NCBI GenBank assembly: GCA_964058805.1
Contig: CAXKVV010001715.1
Span: forward strand, 1 to 19,687
Source of the DNA: Schoenoplectus triqueter
Lineage: Eukaryota > Streptophyta > Magnoliopsida > Poales > Cyperaceae
Reading direction: 5' to 3'
Length of the DNA: 19,687 nucleotides
The stretch's first letter is position 1. Every line of letters starts with the position of its first letter. Below the pieces are notes generated by a model. It saw nothing but the letters and a program-made list of their open reading frames with translations. It had not been told where the DNA came from and searched no databases. The position numbers were made by a program, and so were the translations under genes. This document shows, one piece after another, positions 1-9,404 of the stretch.

Positions 1-60
1 AGTGCTAATCCGGTATACCAACATGTAGGTGAAATACCGGATTAGCTCTCGTCAAAATAG
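1..60. repeat. Hairpin-forming inverted repeat at the window edge
   Basis: A perfect 13-bp inverted repeat, GCTAATCCGGTAT at 4-16 and its complement at 34-46, encloses a 17-nt spacer. It is distinctly more GC-rich than the tract that follows. It is probably the end of a dispersed repeat that continues left of the window. No gene is seen. Confidence 0.6.
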
Positions 61-790
61 CGATTATTGTTTGATTATATTATATTTATGATTATAATTT
101 ATTATTATATTAATATTATGATTATTATTTATTATTATTATTATCATTATATTATTATTATTAAATTATTATTATCATTATTGTTATTATATTATCGTTA
201 CCATTAGTATTATTATATTATTTATTATTATTATAAATATAATTTTAATATTATATAATTATATTATGAATATAAATATAATTATTTTATTATTATATTA
301 TTATGATCAAGATTATTTATTATTATATTATGATGATTATGATTATGATTATTATTACTTATTACTATTTTATTATGTTTTATTATATTATTATATGTTG
401 ATTATAATGATGATTAATTTATTATTATATTATTATAATTATAATTATTTATAATTATTTTTATGATTATGATTATATTTTTATTATTATATTATTATGA
501 TTATGATTATGGTTATATTATTATGATTATGACTATAATTATTATTATCATGATTATGATTATTATATTATAATTATATTATTAAAATTATGATTATTAT
601 ATTATTATAATTATAATTTATTATTATTATATTACTATATTATGATTATGTTTATATTTTTATTATATTACTATTATAATATTATTATTTATTATAATTA
701 TTTTTTATTAATTTATTATTATTATTATCTTACTACTACTATTATTATTATTATCATCATTATTAGTATTATAATTATTCATATTTTAAT
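61..790. repeat. Degenerate TTA/ATT/GATTAT low-complexity tract
   Basis: About 730 bases are built almost wholly from ATT, TTA and GATTAT-like units with scattered point changes. Cytosine is nearly absent from the plus strand. Open frames here (runs of Y, L, I, N, D) are by-products of the repeat and not genes. This is an old, interrupted trinucleotide microsatellite. Confidence 0.9.
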
Positions 791-1748
791 TATTCTGAGT
801 AACCACTGTCAAATAATATTTTCGCTCTTCCAAATAGTCAAGAATACCACTCTTCCAAAAAAATATTATTCTATCACTCTTCCAAAATTATCACTCTTCC
901 AAAGTTATTCCTTGATTTGCCAAACGGACCCAAAAGGAAAATGAAAAGAAAAAAAAATTCCAGGAAACATAAAAAAGTAGTTAAATATACAGAAGCCAAG
1001 AAAAGAATAAAGCAAAAATAAAAAGACGACAATTGGCAGCAGCATGGACTGTATGGTCAAAATACTTTATGCTTTTATAATATATAAAGTATATGGATCG
1101 TTTTGTTATCTAATTTCTGCACAAATAATATATTTGCTGCTATATCTAGGCCAAGCATGTCGCTTTTCTTTTACTTTTTTTTTTCCAGTTCTTTTACTTT
1201 TGCTTTTCCTTAATCAATCATCACTGCCATAATATAAGGAGCAACCAACAATTTATCGTTTGAAAGAAAAATAAATTACCGACAAGTAAAGGCAAAATTA
1301 AAAACACAAAAAAGAAAAAAAAATGATACCAACCCTCGTTTCAATCCTGTATCGAATAAGCGCAGTGAAAAAGACAATAAATTAGGACGGAGAATTTCAT
1401 TGATACACCAAGTGGAAGTGCTCCAAGGTCGGTTTATACTTCTACTTTTTGATACAAAGGACCCATAAAAAAAAAGAAAAACTAATCCAAGTATGAAGCA
1501 GCTGTTTATTAAAAAAAAAAGTTGTCTTGGATCAAAATTTTCAACTGTAATGAACAATAATCCATAATTTCCGTCTAAGCTCCTCATTTATAATAAAATA
1601 TTTAAAGAGACTGTTTATTGTTTAAATCCGGATGTAAATTTTTTTGTAAATTTTACAGTACTATATGGAATATGAATTTCATCGGATGCATTTTTCTTAA
1701 GGCAATTCTAGACAACTGCTTGAATCAGAGAGCTTGCTTAAGTTGCTA
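791..1748. other. Gene-free AT-rich stretch
   Basis: No coding frame is convincing here. The 103-codon minus frame at 1276-1587 is phenylalanine/serine-rich and arises from A-rich runs. The only structured item is a four-copy CTCTTCCAAA motif at 825-834, 850-859, 877-886 and 894-903. Confidence 0.6.
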
Positions 1749-1760
1749 GGAATAAGAAGG

Positions 1761-1906
1761 AAGCGGATTCGCTGTCGCACGGCATCGTGCAGCGCAGCAC
1801 GGTGTCCGTTCGATCACTTTCAAATTCGAATTAGCACGAATCTCAAAGTGATCGAACGGACATCGTACTGCACTGCACGGTGCAGCGCGACAGCTGATCT
1901 GATTCC
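1761..1906. mobile_element. Short GC-rich fold-back MITE flanked by 12-bp direct repeats
   Basis: The 146-bp segment folds back on itself. The innermost arms are a perfect 18-bp pair (1803-1820 with 1845-1862). Outer arms are imperfect but clear, with GCTGTCGC near the left end matching GCGACAGC near the right end. The identical 12-mer GGAATAAGAAGG stands at 1749-1760 and 1907-1918, consistent with a target-site duplication. GC content is far above the surroundings. It is non-coding, and the superfamily is not determined; a Mutator-like element is possible given the long duplication. Confidence 0.7.
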
Positions 1907-1918
1907 GGAATAAGAAGG

Positions 1919-2345
1919 CTTGCTCCTAGCAACCTAGCATTCTTTATCTTGGCAATGACATAGATTGGTGTGATGGGATGAATCATGAATGCCGTAAAAA
2001 AGCTGTTTTCTTTGACCGGAATTGGATATCTAATTAGACACGTATATAAAGTTAAAGTAATAATCTATTATTAAATAAAGTTAAAATGTACATCACTGAT
2101 GGTTGGTTAGGTCTGATTCAAATCTTAATAAATCCTAAAACCGGATCTCTAATATAAAGAGTGGTCCATAATAAATAATAAAAAAGATTAAACAAAATCA
2201 TGGAGTAACTCTTATTTTCAGTTCTTTCAAATATTAAATCAATTTTAGTTTGAAAGTTTTAGAAAACATATTAGATATATTATCTGCATAAATCATATCC
2301 TAGACCTAGAGCATTATACGTTCGTGCAATAGAAATATGTATCAG
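1919..2345. other. Gene-free stretch upstream of the small Cys-rich open segment
   Basis: AT-rich sequence with no convincing gene. A 29-codon frame from ATG at 1985 has no signal peptide or family likeness. If 2346-2530 is a true last exon, an intron and an earlier exon would have to lie here or further left, but I could not define them. Confidence 0.4.
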
Positions 2346-2530
2346 TTGCAGCAGCATTTGGTCCTGACACTGACACAAAGCCTGTCGCTGTCGGCGAAGT
2401 ACCTCACAATTCACATATGTTTTATGAGGATCTAGACAAAAGTGAAAAATTACCTACTCCAACTTGTCAAAAGAAAGGAAATTGTTTAACAGTAACTAAT
2501 GACAGAATGTGTGGTGCTTGTCTCCGTTAA
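2346..2530 (+). CDS. Possible last exon or relic of a small cysteine-rich protein
   Basis: An open frame (open from 2333) runs without stop to TAA at 2528-2530, giving about 61-65 residues at a GC content clearly above its AT-rich flanks. There is no upstream ATG in frame before a stop, so it would be a 3' exon; a plausible acceptor (TATCAG) ends at 2345. The translation is hydrophilic (PDTDTKPVAVGEVPHNSH) and ends in four cysteines spaced C-x5-C-x8-C-x2-C, with GACLR at the C-terminus. I do not recognise the family. The cysteine spacing suggests a secreted disulfide-bonded peptide, but this is inference. It could equally be a gene fragment carried by a transposon, or chance: 65 open codons is not long. 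Confidence 0.35.
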
Positions 2531-2770
2531 TTAATTAACTATATCCATTCCTAATTAACAGGCTGATTAGTTGTCATGTATTTTTAACTAAGTCAAATAC
2601 ATTTTGTTAATTGCCAACAATTATTTTGCATTTTATTTTCATTTTAAATTGTTACAAATTAATACAGTTATTTATTGTGCACAACGCTTATTTGACTACT
2701 CGTGAGTTTTTCTAAATTAAATCAGAATACCTCGAGAAATTTAGTGGGATACAACTTGGGGAATTAAAAT
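2531..2770. other. Spacer, AT-rich
   Basis: No gene or repeat structure is seen. If the preceding segment is a real exon, this would hold its 3' UTR; no unambiguous poly(A) signal stands out. Confidence 0.4.
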
Positions 2771-3170
2771 GAGGAGAGGGTTTAAATGTCTCAACCTTTT
2801 GTGTCTCAATTATGTGTCTATTTTTTAAAATATTAGTAACTCAAAATTTAAAATTGAAATATCAATATAAAACCATTGAATTTGATCCATATCATTTTAC
2901 TTATATATAAATTAAAAATTATGATGTTTGAATGTTATTTTAGGTGACATCGTGAGCTTATAATAAATGCACTAATATGATTAATTTCAAAACATTGAAT
3001 TTATAACTTGTTGATTTATATAAAATGAAAATGAAAAAAATATTTTTTATGTGTAAGAAGAAAAATATAAAATAGATAAAATCTAATGATTTTAGTTTTA
3101 ATTTTTGAGTTATTAAAAAATTAATAAAAGCATGATTGAGATAAAAAAAATGAGACATTTGAACCCTCTC
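2771..3170. mobile_element. Fold-back MITE, about 400 bp
   Basis: The left end (GAGAGGGTTTAAATGTCTCA from 2774) is mirrored at the right end (complement GAGAGGGTTCAAATGTCTCA, 3151-3170). The match continues inward through the ACTCAAAATTTAAAAT region on the left and its complement near 3090-3115. The flanks ATTAAAAT (2763-2770) and ATTATAAAT (3171-3179) could be a 9-bp target duplication with one base lost. It has no coding capacity; the minus frame at 2958-3158 is an artefact of the arm. A Mutator-like non-autonomous element is likely but not proven. Confidence 0.75.
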
Positions 3171-3306
3171 ATTATAAATACTTCCTTTTTGTGGTAATAA
3201 AAAATCATAACGTGAGAAGAAGATATAAATATTCGAAATTGTACAGTTAAGCTAAAAAAATAGAGAGCCACTAGTTGTCCGTCAATAAATATCCTCTAAG
3301 ATTTTA

Positions 3307-3678
3307 GGGTTAATCTTGTAAAAGATCACTGAACTTCGATTTTTATTCATATTTGATCACTGAACTTTCATTTATCCGTTTTTAGTCATTGAACTTTGAT
3401 GTTTATCCATATTTGATCACTCTCATTAATTTTTTCATTCAAAAATAATTAAAAAAACTAGTAGAATAATAAATATAATTTCATTTCATTTATCTATTTT
3501 TCATTTTAATTAGTTTTGGCAATAAATATAATTTTATTTCAATTATTTTTGAATGAAAAACCTAATGGGAGTGATCAAATATGAATAAACATCAAATTTC
3601 ATTGACTAAAAACGAATAAATGAAACTTTAGTGACCAAATAAACATCAAAGTGAAGTGACTTATCAGAAGATTAACCC
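3307..3678. mobile_element. Mutator-like fold-back MITE with perfect 9-bp target duplication
   Basis: A 372-bp element starts GGGTTAATCTT and ends AAGATTAACCC-like (GATTAACCC at the terminus). Long inverted arms of about 140 bp contain repeated TTGATCACT / AGTGATCAA blocks. It is flanked on both sides by the identical 9-mer AAGATTTTA (3298-3306 and 3679-3687). A 9-bp duplication with long inverted arms is the signature of Mutator-like non-autonomous elements. Non-coding. The arms remain highly similar, so insertion may be fairly recent. Confidence 0.88.
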
Positions 3679-3840
3679 AAGATTTTATTCCGACCAGGTT
3701 TAAACCTAACTATAAAATCTTCAATTAAAAACAAAACAAAAATCACTCCAGAAAAAAGAGCGCACTAAACCTATTTTTAGCACATTTAACACATTTTAAA
3801 TGTGAAAATGTCTAATTTTCATTTTAAAATGAATTTCAGG

Positions 3841-4086
3841 TGTTTGTATTAATTTAGATTAAGAGTTTTAAATCACTTTAGATTCAAGTATTTATATTTA
3901 TTTATTTTCAGAGTGTTTATATCTGTTCATTTTCAAGGGTCTATACCAGTTCATGTTCAAAGATTTATACCAATTTAGATTCATAATTTTATATTAGTTC
4001 AGATTTAGAGATTTATATATGTTTAGTTTCAGGAGTTTATATATACCTGTTCAGATTCAAAGGTTTATACCATTTCATATTCAATT
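3841..4086. repeat. Decayed minisatellite, about 24-bp period
   Basis: About ten diverged units follow the pattern GTTCAGATTCAAAGGTTTATACCA, with unit length 22-28 and mostly 24. Phased markers are TTTATA and TTCA(G/T)(A/T)TTCA. Although 24 is a multiple of three, stops occur in the frames examined, so this is not a repeat protein. Confidence 0.7.
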
Positions 4087-4803
4087 CATTAGACATGTGG
4101 CTTAACTATGATTAGAGAGATTTCAATTTCTCGGAGAAAAATTCAGGTCAGACGTAAGATTTTCTCAAAAAAAAAAAATAATAACTAGTCGATCCCGGAA
4201 GAACCCAAAAGATCTTATTACGCAATGTACTTACAATTACAGATAAATAGTATTACTTTTCATTCACATTTCAGTAAATTTAAAATTTAACTAATTACTA
4301 TTGAATCATATTATCTTGGAAAGGATACATTATTAAATTTCATCGACACCTCGTTTAACTACATGATATTTAGGCAATGCTTTTATTAGACCATACTTTG
4401 TATTTCATGATAATTTAGGCACAAATAAAACTAAAACTCGCATACCTCGATTTTCATATTTATTTAAGCAATGTTCTTGGAATTTATTTATAGTAGTAAT
4501 TCCAGATTTATTTCTAATATAGATAGAACGTATATCAAATTTTAGTCAATTTAAAATAAATTTTGTCCTCATGCAACTTTGAACTTTTAACGTTTAAATT
4601 TAAATGACATTGTAATAAATGGCCCAATTAATCTCTAAATTATTTTAAATTTGATATACATTTTTATCTAAGTTATTAGAAAATATATTAAACGTTGGAT
4701 CTATCGTAGAAGTTTACGGTCATACACTTAAATTACTCTATTTATATATTTCGTAGATCGACTTGCAATGGAAAAACAATCAATATACCGAATTATAAAT
4801 TCC
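4087..4803. other. Intergenic stretch downstream of the peroxidase
   Basis: About 700 bases of AT-rich DNA in which I see no gene, RNA or clear repeat. It lies beyond the 3' end of the minus-strand gene. Confidence 0.5.
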
Positions 4804-4809
4804 TTTATT
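4804..4809 (-). terminator. Poly(A) signal AATAAA of the peroxidase
   Basis: Read on the minus strand, AATAAA lies about 90 nt past the stop codon, within a GAAATAAAGG context. The 3' UTR before it contains a TTTTGTTTATGTTG stretch, which could act as an upstream U-rich element. This is the first canonical signal after the stop. Confidence 0.6.
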
Positions 4810-4898
4810 TCAATCAAAACATTTGCCATAAGTACGAGCATCAACATAAACAAAAGTGACAATGCACAACCAAACACGAATTCTACAAGCATCTCAAT

Positions 4899-7800
4899 TT
4901 AAAAGGAGGCAACACTACCATGTTGATCTGAACCCAGATAGGATCCAAACCCAGCACTACTGCCACTATTAACCACACTGCAATTGAGTCTGATCTCCCC
5001 TTGGGTTCCTGTCATCACCTTAATCTGCCCCATTTTGATCATAGCATTGATAAACTTCTCCTGCCAGAGAGTCTGATTGCTCGCGAAACTATACACTGAT
5101 GCATTAAGCGTTGCATTCGTCAGTAACGCTTGATCGGAGGTCAACAAACCCAGGGTCAACTGAAGAATAATATAGTAATTGTTATCGAGGGTTGTCGGGG
5201 TAGTCACATCAAGTGCGGTTGTAATTGGCGTGAACTGATCGGTATTTGACGGGCACAGGCTCTGTAGCAGTGTTGCATAAGCCGGGCTCAGAGTGGGATC
5301 CACTTGGCTGTTATTGTTGCTGTCATAAATCCGGTTCTTGAAGGAAGAGCAGTGTGACACACCCACTGTGTGAGCCCCGGAAAGAATGACCATTTCTTCT
5401 GCAGTCAGGTTTTTTGCCGCAAAATTGTTGATAAGCTGGGTGGCATTGAAGGTCGGACGAGGGAGATTGTTACCGGCTTCGGTGGCATTGGAAATGGTAC
5501 CGTCTCGTCGGCCTGATGGTACCTGTACACAATACTGAAACTTAAGTACTGGTACCAATTTTGACTCTGCACCTTATACTGACAAATGTACATAAATTTC
5601 TTGGTAAACTTATTATACTAATACCATAAAGACTCTCAAAGTCGATCACCATTGTCATAATTAAAATTGATACTGTTATTAATTCTACTGTGAAACAAAT
5701 ACTGATATGATACTTTTACCTGGTATGTTATATTTCCAGTAAGAGCAATGCTGTCCCGAGCTGCAAATGCCAAAATGTCAGCACAAGAAACTGTCTGTGG
5801 GCATGCAGCCTCGATTGCTGACTTGGCAGCATCGATGACATCAAAACCATGCAAACTAGGATTGTTTGCTGGTGAATCCTTCTCAGCGGTGTTATTTGCT
5901 GTCGAATTAATCAAGACAGAGCCGTCGCATCCCTACATAATGTTTGACAAAATCACCATTGACGAAGTCACAAATGATTACAATTAAAGAGATGATAACT
6001 AAAAAAGAATTGAATCGGAATTGAAAAAAAAAATTATGTTTTCTCCTTTATAGCTGTTATGAAATTAATGTCCTTAGTTTTATCATAAAAAAAATAGATC
6101 TTTATGGAAAAAAAATCTGTTTTCTCCAGGTATTTTGTTCTTTAGTTACTAATCACACCTTACATTTCAAAAAATTAGATCTTTAGCTAGCTCTGGTTTG
6201 GAGTTATGGATATTAAATTGAATAAAAGTTTAACAGTACAAGAGGAGAAAATGAATATCCATAACTCCAAACCAATTTAATATTTTTTTGTTAAATGAAT
6301 ATTTTTTTTTCTGAAGGCAAACGTATTGTTTTTATTTTATTTTACATACTATTTAATCCTCTCAAATAGCTGGAATGATAGAGAAGTAGAGGACATCATT
6401 TTTTTTTCGGTCAATCACAAAATGAACGAAATAATATTCAAAGGGTTCTTGTTTATGGTGCAATTTTTTATATTTATACGTAGTGGACCCACTTATGTTA
6501 ACAATGGAAAATTCGCAAAATAAGAAAGAATTAAAACAGGTTTGAAGTTAACAGAAGCTAGCAATTTAATTTTGGATGGAAAACATAGGAGGGGGGTAGT
6601 TTGTCATAAAAACAGAGATTGGGAAGGAGGTGGTCCGAAGACATTACCCCTTTCAAAAAAGATATAATCTACTTGCTACTTGCCAGTATTGAGGTGTTGA
6701 ATAGCAAGCAGCAAAAGGGAAACTGGAGAAAGTAAATCCTTTTTAATTCAGTTGGATCTACGAATTATTGTATTGCATGTGTTAATTGTATCCATCGACC
6801 ATCAGTGGCTAACTGCCTCAGCTCCTAAGCATAAAGAACTTCAGATCCATGATAAGATTTTTTTACATAAAAGTCCAGTATATATGAATGTTTAGAAATG
6901 CCTATCTATTTAAAAAAACTATTGATTAAGTGGTTACATATTCAGCACAAGATGGCCAATATTAAAGCCCAAGGCAGAATTATTGGCGCCATTAGTTGTT
7001 AGTATTTAAGAACTTGTACCTTTTCCACTATTCGTTTTCTTAAATATTGGTAGTTTTCCTATTAAGATGGGAAACAAGATTTCGATGTTATACTATTGAC
7101 ATGGCCATGAGCCAATGCTATCTTTATTAGGTATCTAATGCCTTTCGGTATAGTCTGCTTTATAATTATTTTAATTATGTGGTTTCTTCTTTGTCCTTTT
7201 GACCCGTCTTTTGCTATCTTTATTAGGTATCTAATACTTGTTTCTAGTGTGCATTCAACATTTTGTGTAGATTCAATTTTCATGTACATCCCAAATAATA
7301 ACCATTGATTTTTTAAAGGAGAAAAAAAGTCATTTCATTAATTGGTATCAGATTAAATAACTTTTTTATATGGAAAATTTACCTAATTTATTTATAACAT
7401 ATAAGGTTTGCAGATTGATAAATTAAATATCTAACATTTTCAATATCATATTTACAAAATTAATTAAAAGATGAACATATTGCATGGCTTGTTTTAAATT
7501 TTATGGTTATGAAGAAGTCTAAACATGAATTTTGATGCACGTAATATTTATTATTGTTAAATTAGAATTGTTGATTAGAAATCGGACGTATCACAGTAAA
7601 AAACAGCACACTTCCGCAGAGAATTCTTTCCAGAGGATATTATTTCGAAGAGACCGAGGAGGAGAGAAGGGAAGTCAAGGAAATATGCAACTTTTATGGA
7701 TCAAATAAATGCAACATGATTCTTTCCATCTATGAATTAAATAATTTGACCAATATATCCTTTTACAGGCAAAGAAGGAAAAAGGAAACATATTAACTCT

Positions 7801-8480
7801 TTGTATTTAAAATGAGATGTACATATATTCTTGGATGTGTGCTAGCTAGAAATATTTTTTTCTTGAAAAATACGGGTGCGTTTGATTTCCATAAACGGGG
7901 AAAAAAAATTCTTCAGATTCAACTAAACTCAGAAATGGTTCATGGTAAGAAATTAATTACTGATACATTTACAATGATATAATTAATACTACGTACTACG
8001 CAAAAGATGTACATCTAGTTACCTGGAAATGAACAGAACGAAGTATTAATTGTTGATAACATACAATAACTACTACTCTCATAATTAATTAAACACATAT
8101 ACCTTAAATATATTAGAAACAATAATAAGTATCCATCGGTGGTACGTAGAAAAATTACAAGGAAATGTAGGAAATGTACGTAGGCCTAAGTATTCTATAT
8201 GTAGGAGGAGATCTTAGAGATGTATATATATACACGACAAGATCAATTAAGATAGATAACAGAAGCATACCCTGACAAAGCAGTCATGGAAATGCAAGCG
8301 AATAAGACCAGCGGCTACACCGGTGTTGTTGGCAAAGGCAGCCGCCACGGCTTGCTGTACCAGTGACTCGGCTGTCGGGCAAGTGCTGTTGTAGAAACCA
8401 ACCTGAAGATCACATAGAGTTGAAGGCAAAACAAGACACACAAGAGCTAAAGTGAAAATAAGCTCCTTTGAAAGGACCAT
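4899..8480 (-). CDS. Class III secretory plant peroxidase (EC 1.11.1.7), three exons
   Basis: Heme peroxidase using H2O2 to oxidise phenolics in cell wall, apoplast or vacuole. Exons join 8480-8271, 5932-5720 and 5522-4899, all at codon boundaries (donors GTATGC and GTAAAA, acceptors ATGTAG and TACAG), giving 348 residues. The ATG is chosen because it opens a typical signal peptide (residues 1-23, hydrophobic core [10 protein letters not shown]) before mature DLQVGFY. Seen: distal RLHFHDCFV with Arg61 and His65; distal calcium residues Asp66, Gly71, Asp73 and Ser75; [12 protein letters not shown] at 119-130; GRRDG at 145-149; proximal LSGAHTVG with heme-ligand His192; proximal calcium residues Asp246, Thr249 and Asp254; and all eight disulfide cysteines (34, 67, 72, 114, 120, 199, 231, 322). 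A 22-residue tail follows CSVVN and may direct vacuolar sorting. There are thirteen N-glycosylation sequons. The Gly-Gly-Pro before the GRRD region is replaced by Gly-Asn-Ile. The family's usual third intron is missing. No frameshift or stop is seen, so it appears functional. By memory it resembles the peroxidase 5-like group; that sub-assignment is uncertain. Confidence 0.95.
5523..5719 (-). other. Intron 2 of the peroxidase
   Basis: A 197-nt GT-AG intron between Gln141 and Val142. The frame stays open into the intron from both sides, which can mislead a simple ORF reading. The position agrees with the conserved second intron of class III peroxidases, just before the GRRD motif. Confidence 0.9.
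6194..6274. repeat. Perfect 21-bp inverted repeat with 39-nt loop, inside intron 1
   Basis: Arms at 6194-6214 and 6254-6274 are exact complements (TGGTTTGGAGTTATGG at the left start). The peroxidase pre-mRNA would carry this as a stable hairpin. It may be a short MITE-like palindrome or a small-RNA precursor-like fold; the sequence alone cannot decide. Confidence 0.75.
7116..7235. repeat. Pair of 24-bp direct repeats in intron 1
   Basis: TGCTATCTTTATTAGG followed by TATCTAAT occurs exactly at 7116-7139 and again at 7212-7235, offset 96 bp. The intervening sequence is not repeated. This could be the footprint of a local duplication or the flanks of an old insertion. Confidence 0.7.
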
Positions 8481-8550
8481 TTTGTGATCACTTATAATTT
8501 CTCAATGCTTCTCTGGGTTGGTTTTCCATAGGGCCGGACTCAAGATTGTG

Positions 8551-8558
8551 TATATATA
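8551..8558 (-). promoter_or_regulatory. TATA box of the peroxidase
   Basis: On the minus strand, CTATATATACAC lies about 70 nt upstream of the start codon. A transcription start about 30 nt downstream would leave a 5' leader of roughly 40-45 nt, usual for plant peroxidases. I see no specific upstream element that I can name with confidence. Confidence 0.6.
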
Positions 8559-9230
8559 GGAGTTTGGCATGAAAGATCGCTGTCTGGAGGCAAGAAAAAG
8601 AGGCAACATATATGTAAAAGCAAGTACAAAATAAAAAGAAAATTCGGAAAATAGGCGAATTGATCTTCAGTTTTCCGTACCTTATCCTCACTTCCAATAC
8701 AACGACATTCTTTTAATTTTTTTTAATAAAGCTGCAGTTTAATTCGCTCTCTAAGAATACTGTACGCTGCTAGCTTGTTCTAGTTAGCTCCTAGTGTTTA
8801 AAGTCTCATAATAATAATAATAATAATATGTATATGTGTATTAATTCATCCAAGAACAAATATATCAAACATTTAAATAACAAAACATTATCCAGTACTG
8901 TATTTTTTTTATTGAATAATTCATATCAATTTAATTTATCAAGGATTATGCTATGATAGTATTATTATTATTATTATATATATACTCAATAAGTTTTAAA
9001 ACCAAAACAATCATTATCTATCTTATCTTATTTTCTGACGGAGAAAATGAGTATTGAATTTGTTTTCTCATATAATATGGTGTACTGGAGAGAGTAACTC
9101 AATATATATGCTGATCTACTTACAGTGATACCCTTTATCTTTTTTTTTTCTTAAATTGCCGTTCGTCGATTTAGAAACTAGTCATATCATCACAATGTAG
9201 ATTGGAATTCAAAACACGAGAATCACAAAC
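8559..9230. other. Presumed peroxidase promoter and upstream intergenic DNA
   Basis: No gene is seen. Short AAT/ATT microsatellites lie near 8808-8827 and 8962-8982. The region is otherwise ordinary AT-rich DNA. Its upstream limit is set by the tandem repeat at 9231. Confidence 0.5.
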
Positions 9231-9404
9231 TTGGACCTTTTCTGAAATAAACAAAAACTTCATTGAAATTAAACAAAGATGACATATAAACTTCGACCTT
9301 TTCTGAAATAAACAAAAACTTCATTTAAACAAAGATGATATATAAACTTCGACCTTTTCTGAAATAAACAAAAACTTCATTGAAATTAAACAAAAATGAC
9401 ATAT
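9231..9404. repeat. Three-copy tandem repeat, 56-61 bp unit
   Basis: Units begin TTCGACCTTTTCTGAAATAA (TTGGACC in the first) at 9231, 9292 and 9348. The first unit is 61 bp; the second is 56 bp because it lacks five bases in the CATTGAAATTAAAC part; the third is cut off near 9404. The copies are nearly identical, so duplication is recent. The array abuts the transposon end at 9418. Confidence 0.9.

Larger units (their letters stand above)
5933..8270 (-). other. Intron 1 of the peroxidase, 2.3 kb
   Basis: GT-AG intron between Arg70 and Gly71, the conserved first-intron position directly after the distal HFHDCFVR motif. At 2338 nt it is long for this family. It holds a 21-bp perfect hairpin (6194-6274) and a 24-bp direct repeat (7116-7139 and 7212-7235). 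I find no coding sequence in it; the frames at 6326-6523 and 7062-7289 resemble nothing known. Confidence 0.9.

Noticed and set aside
1..60. CRISPR-like or bacterial terminator hairpin
   Set aside because: Single inverted repeat in a plant genome with no repeat-spacer array; a dispersed repeat end is the simpler reading.
266..944. Frames rich in Y, L, I and D near the left end
   Set aside because: Products of the TTA/GATTAT repeat tract.
1276..1587. 103-codon minus-strand frame
   Set aside because: Phenylalanine/serine-rich, built on poly-A/T runs, no domain, and no neighbouring gene signals.
3841..4086. Possible repeat protein encoded by the 24-bp units
   Set aside because: Stops occur within units in the frames examined and there is no start.
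5523..5593. Peroxidase reading that starts at ATG 5558 (MVPVLKF) as a separate short gene
   Set aside because: That ATG is inside intron 2; the TACAG acceptor at 5523 and the exact phase with exon 2 show one spliced gene.
5748..5987. 79-codon plus-strand frame
   Set aside because: It is the antisense shadow of peroxidase exon 2.
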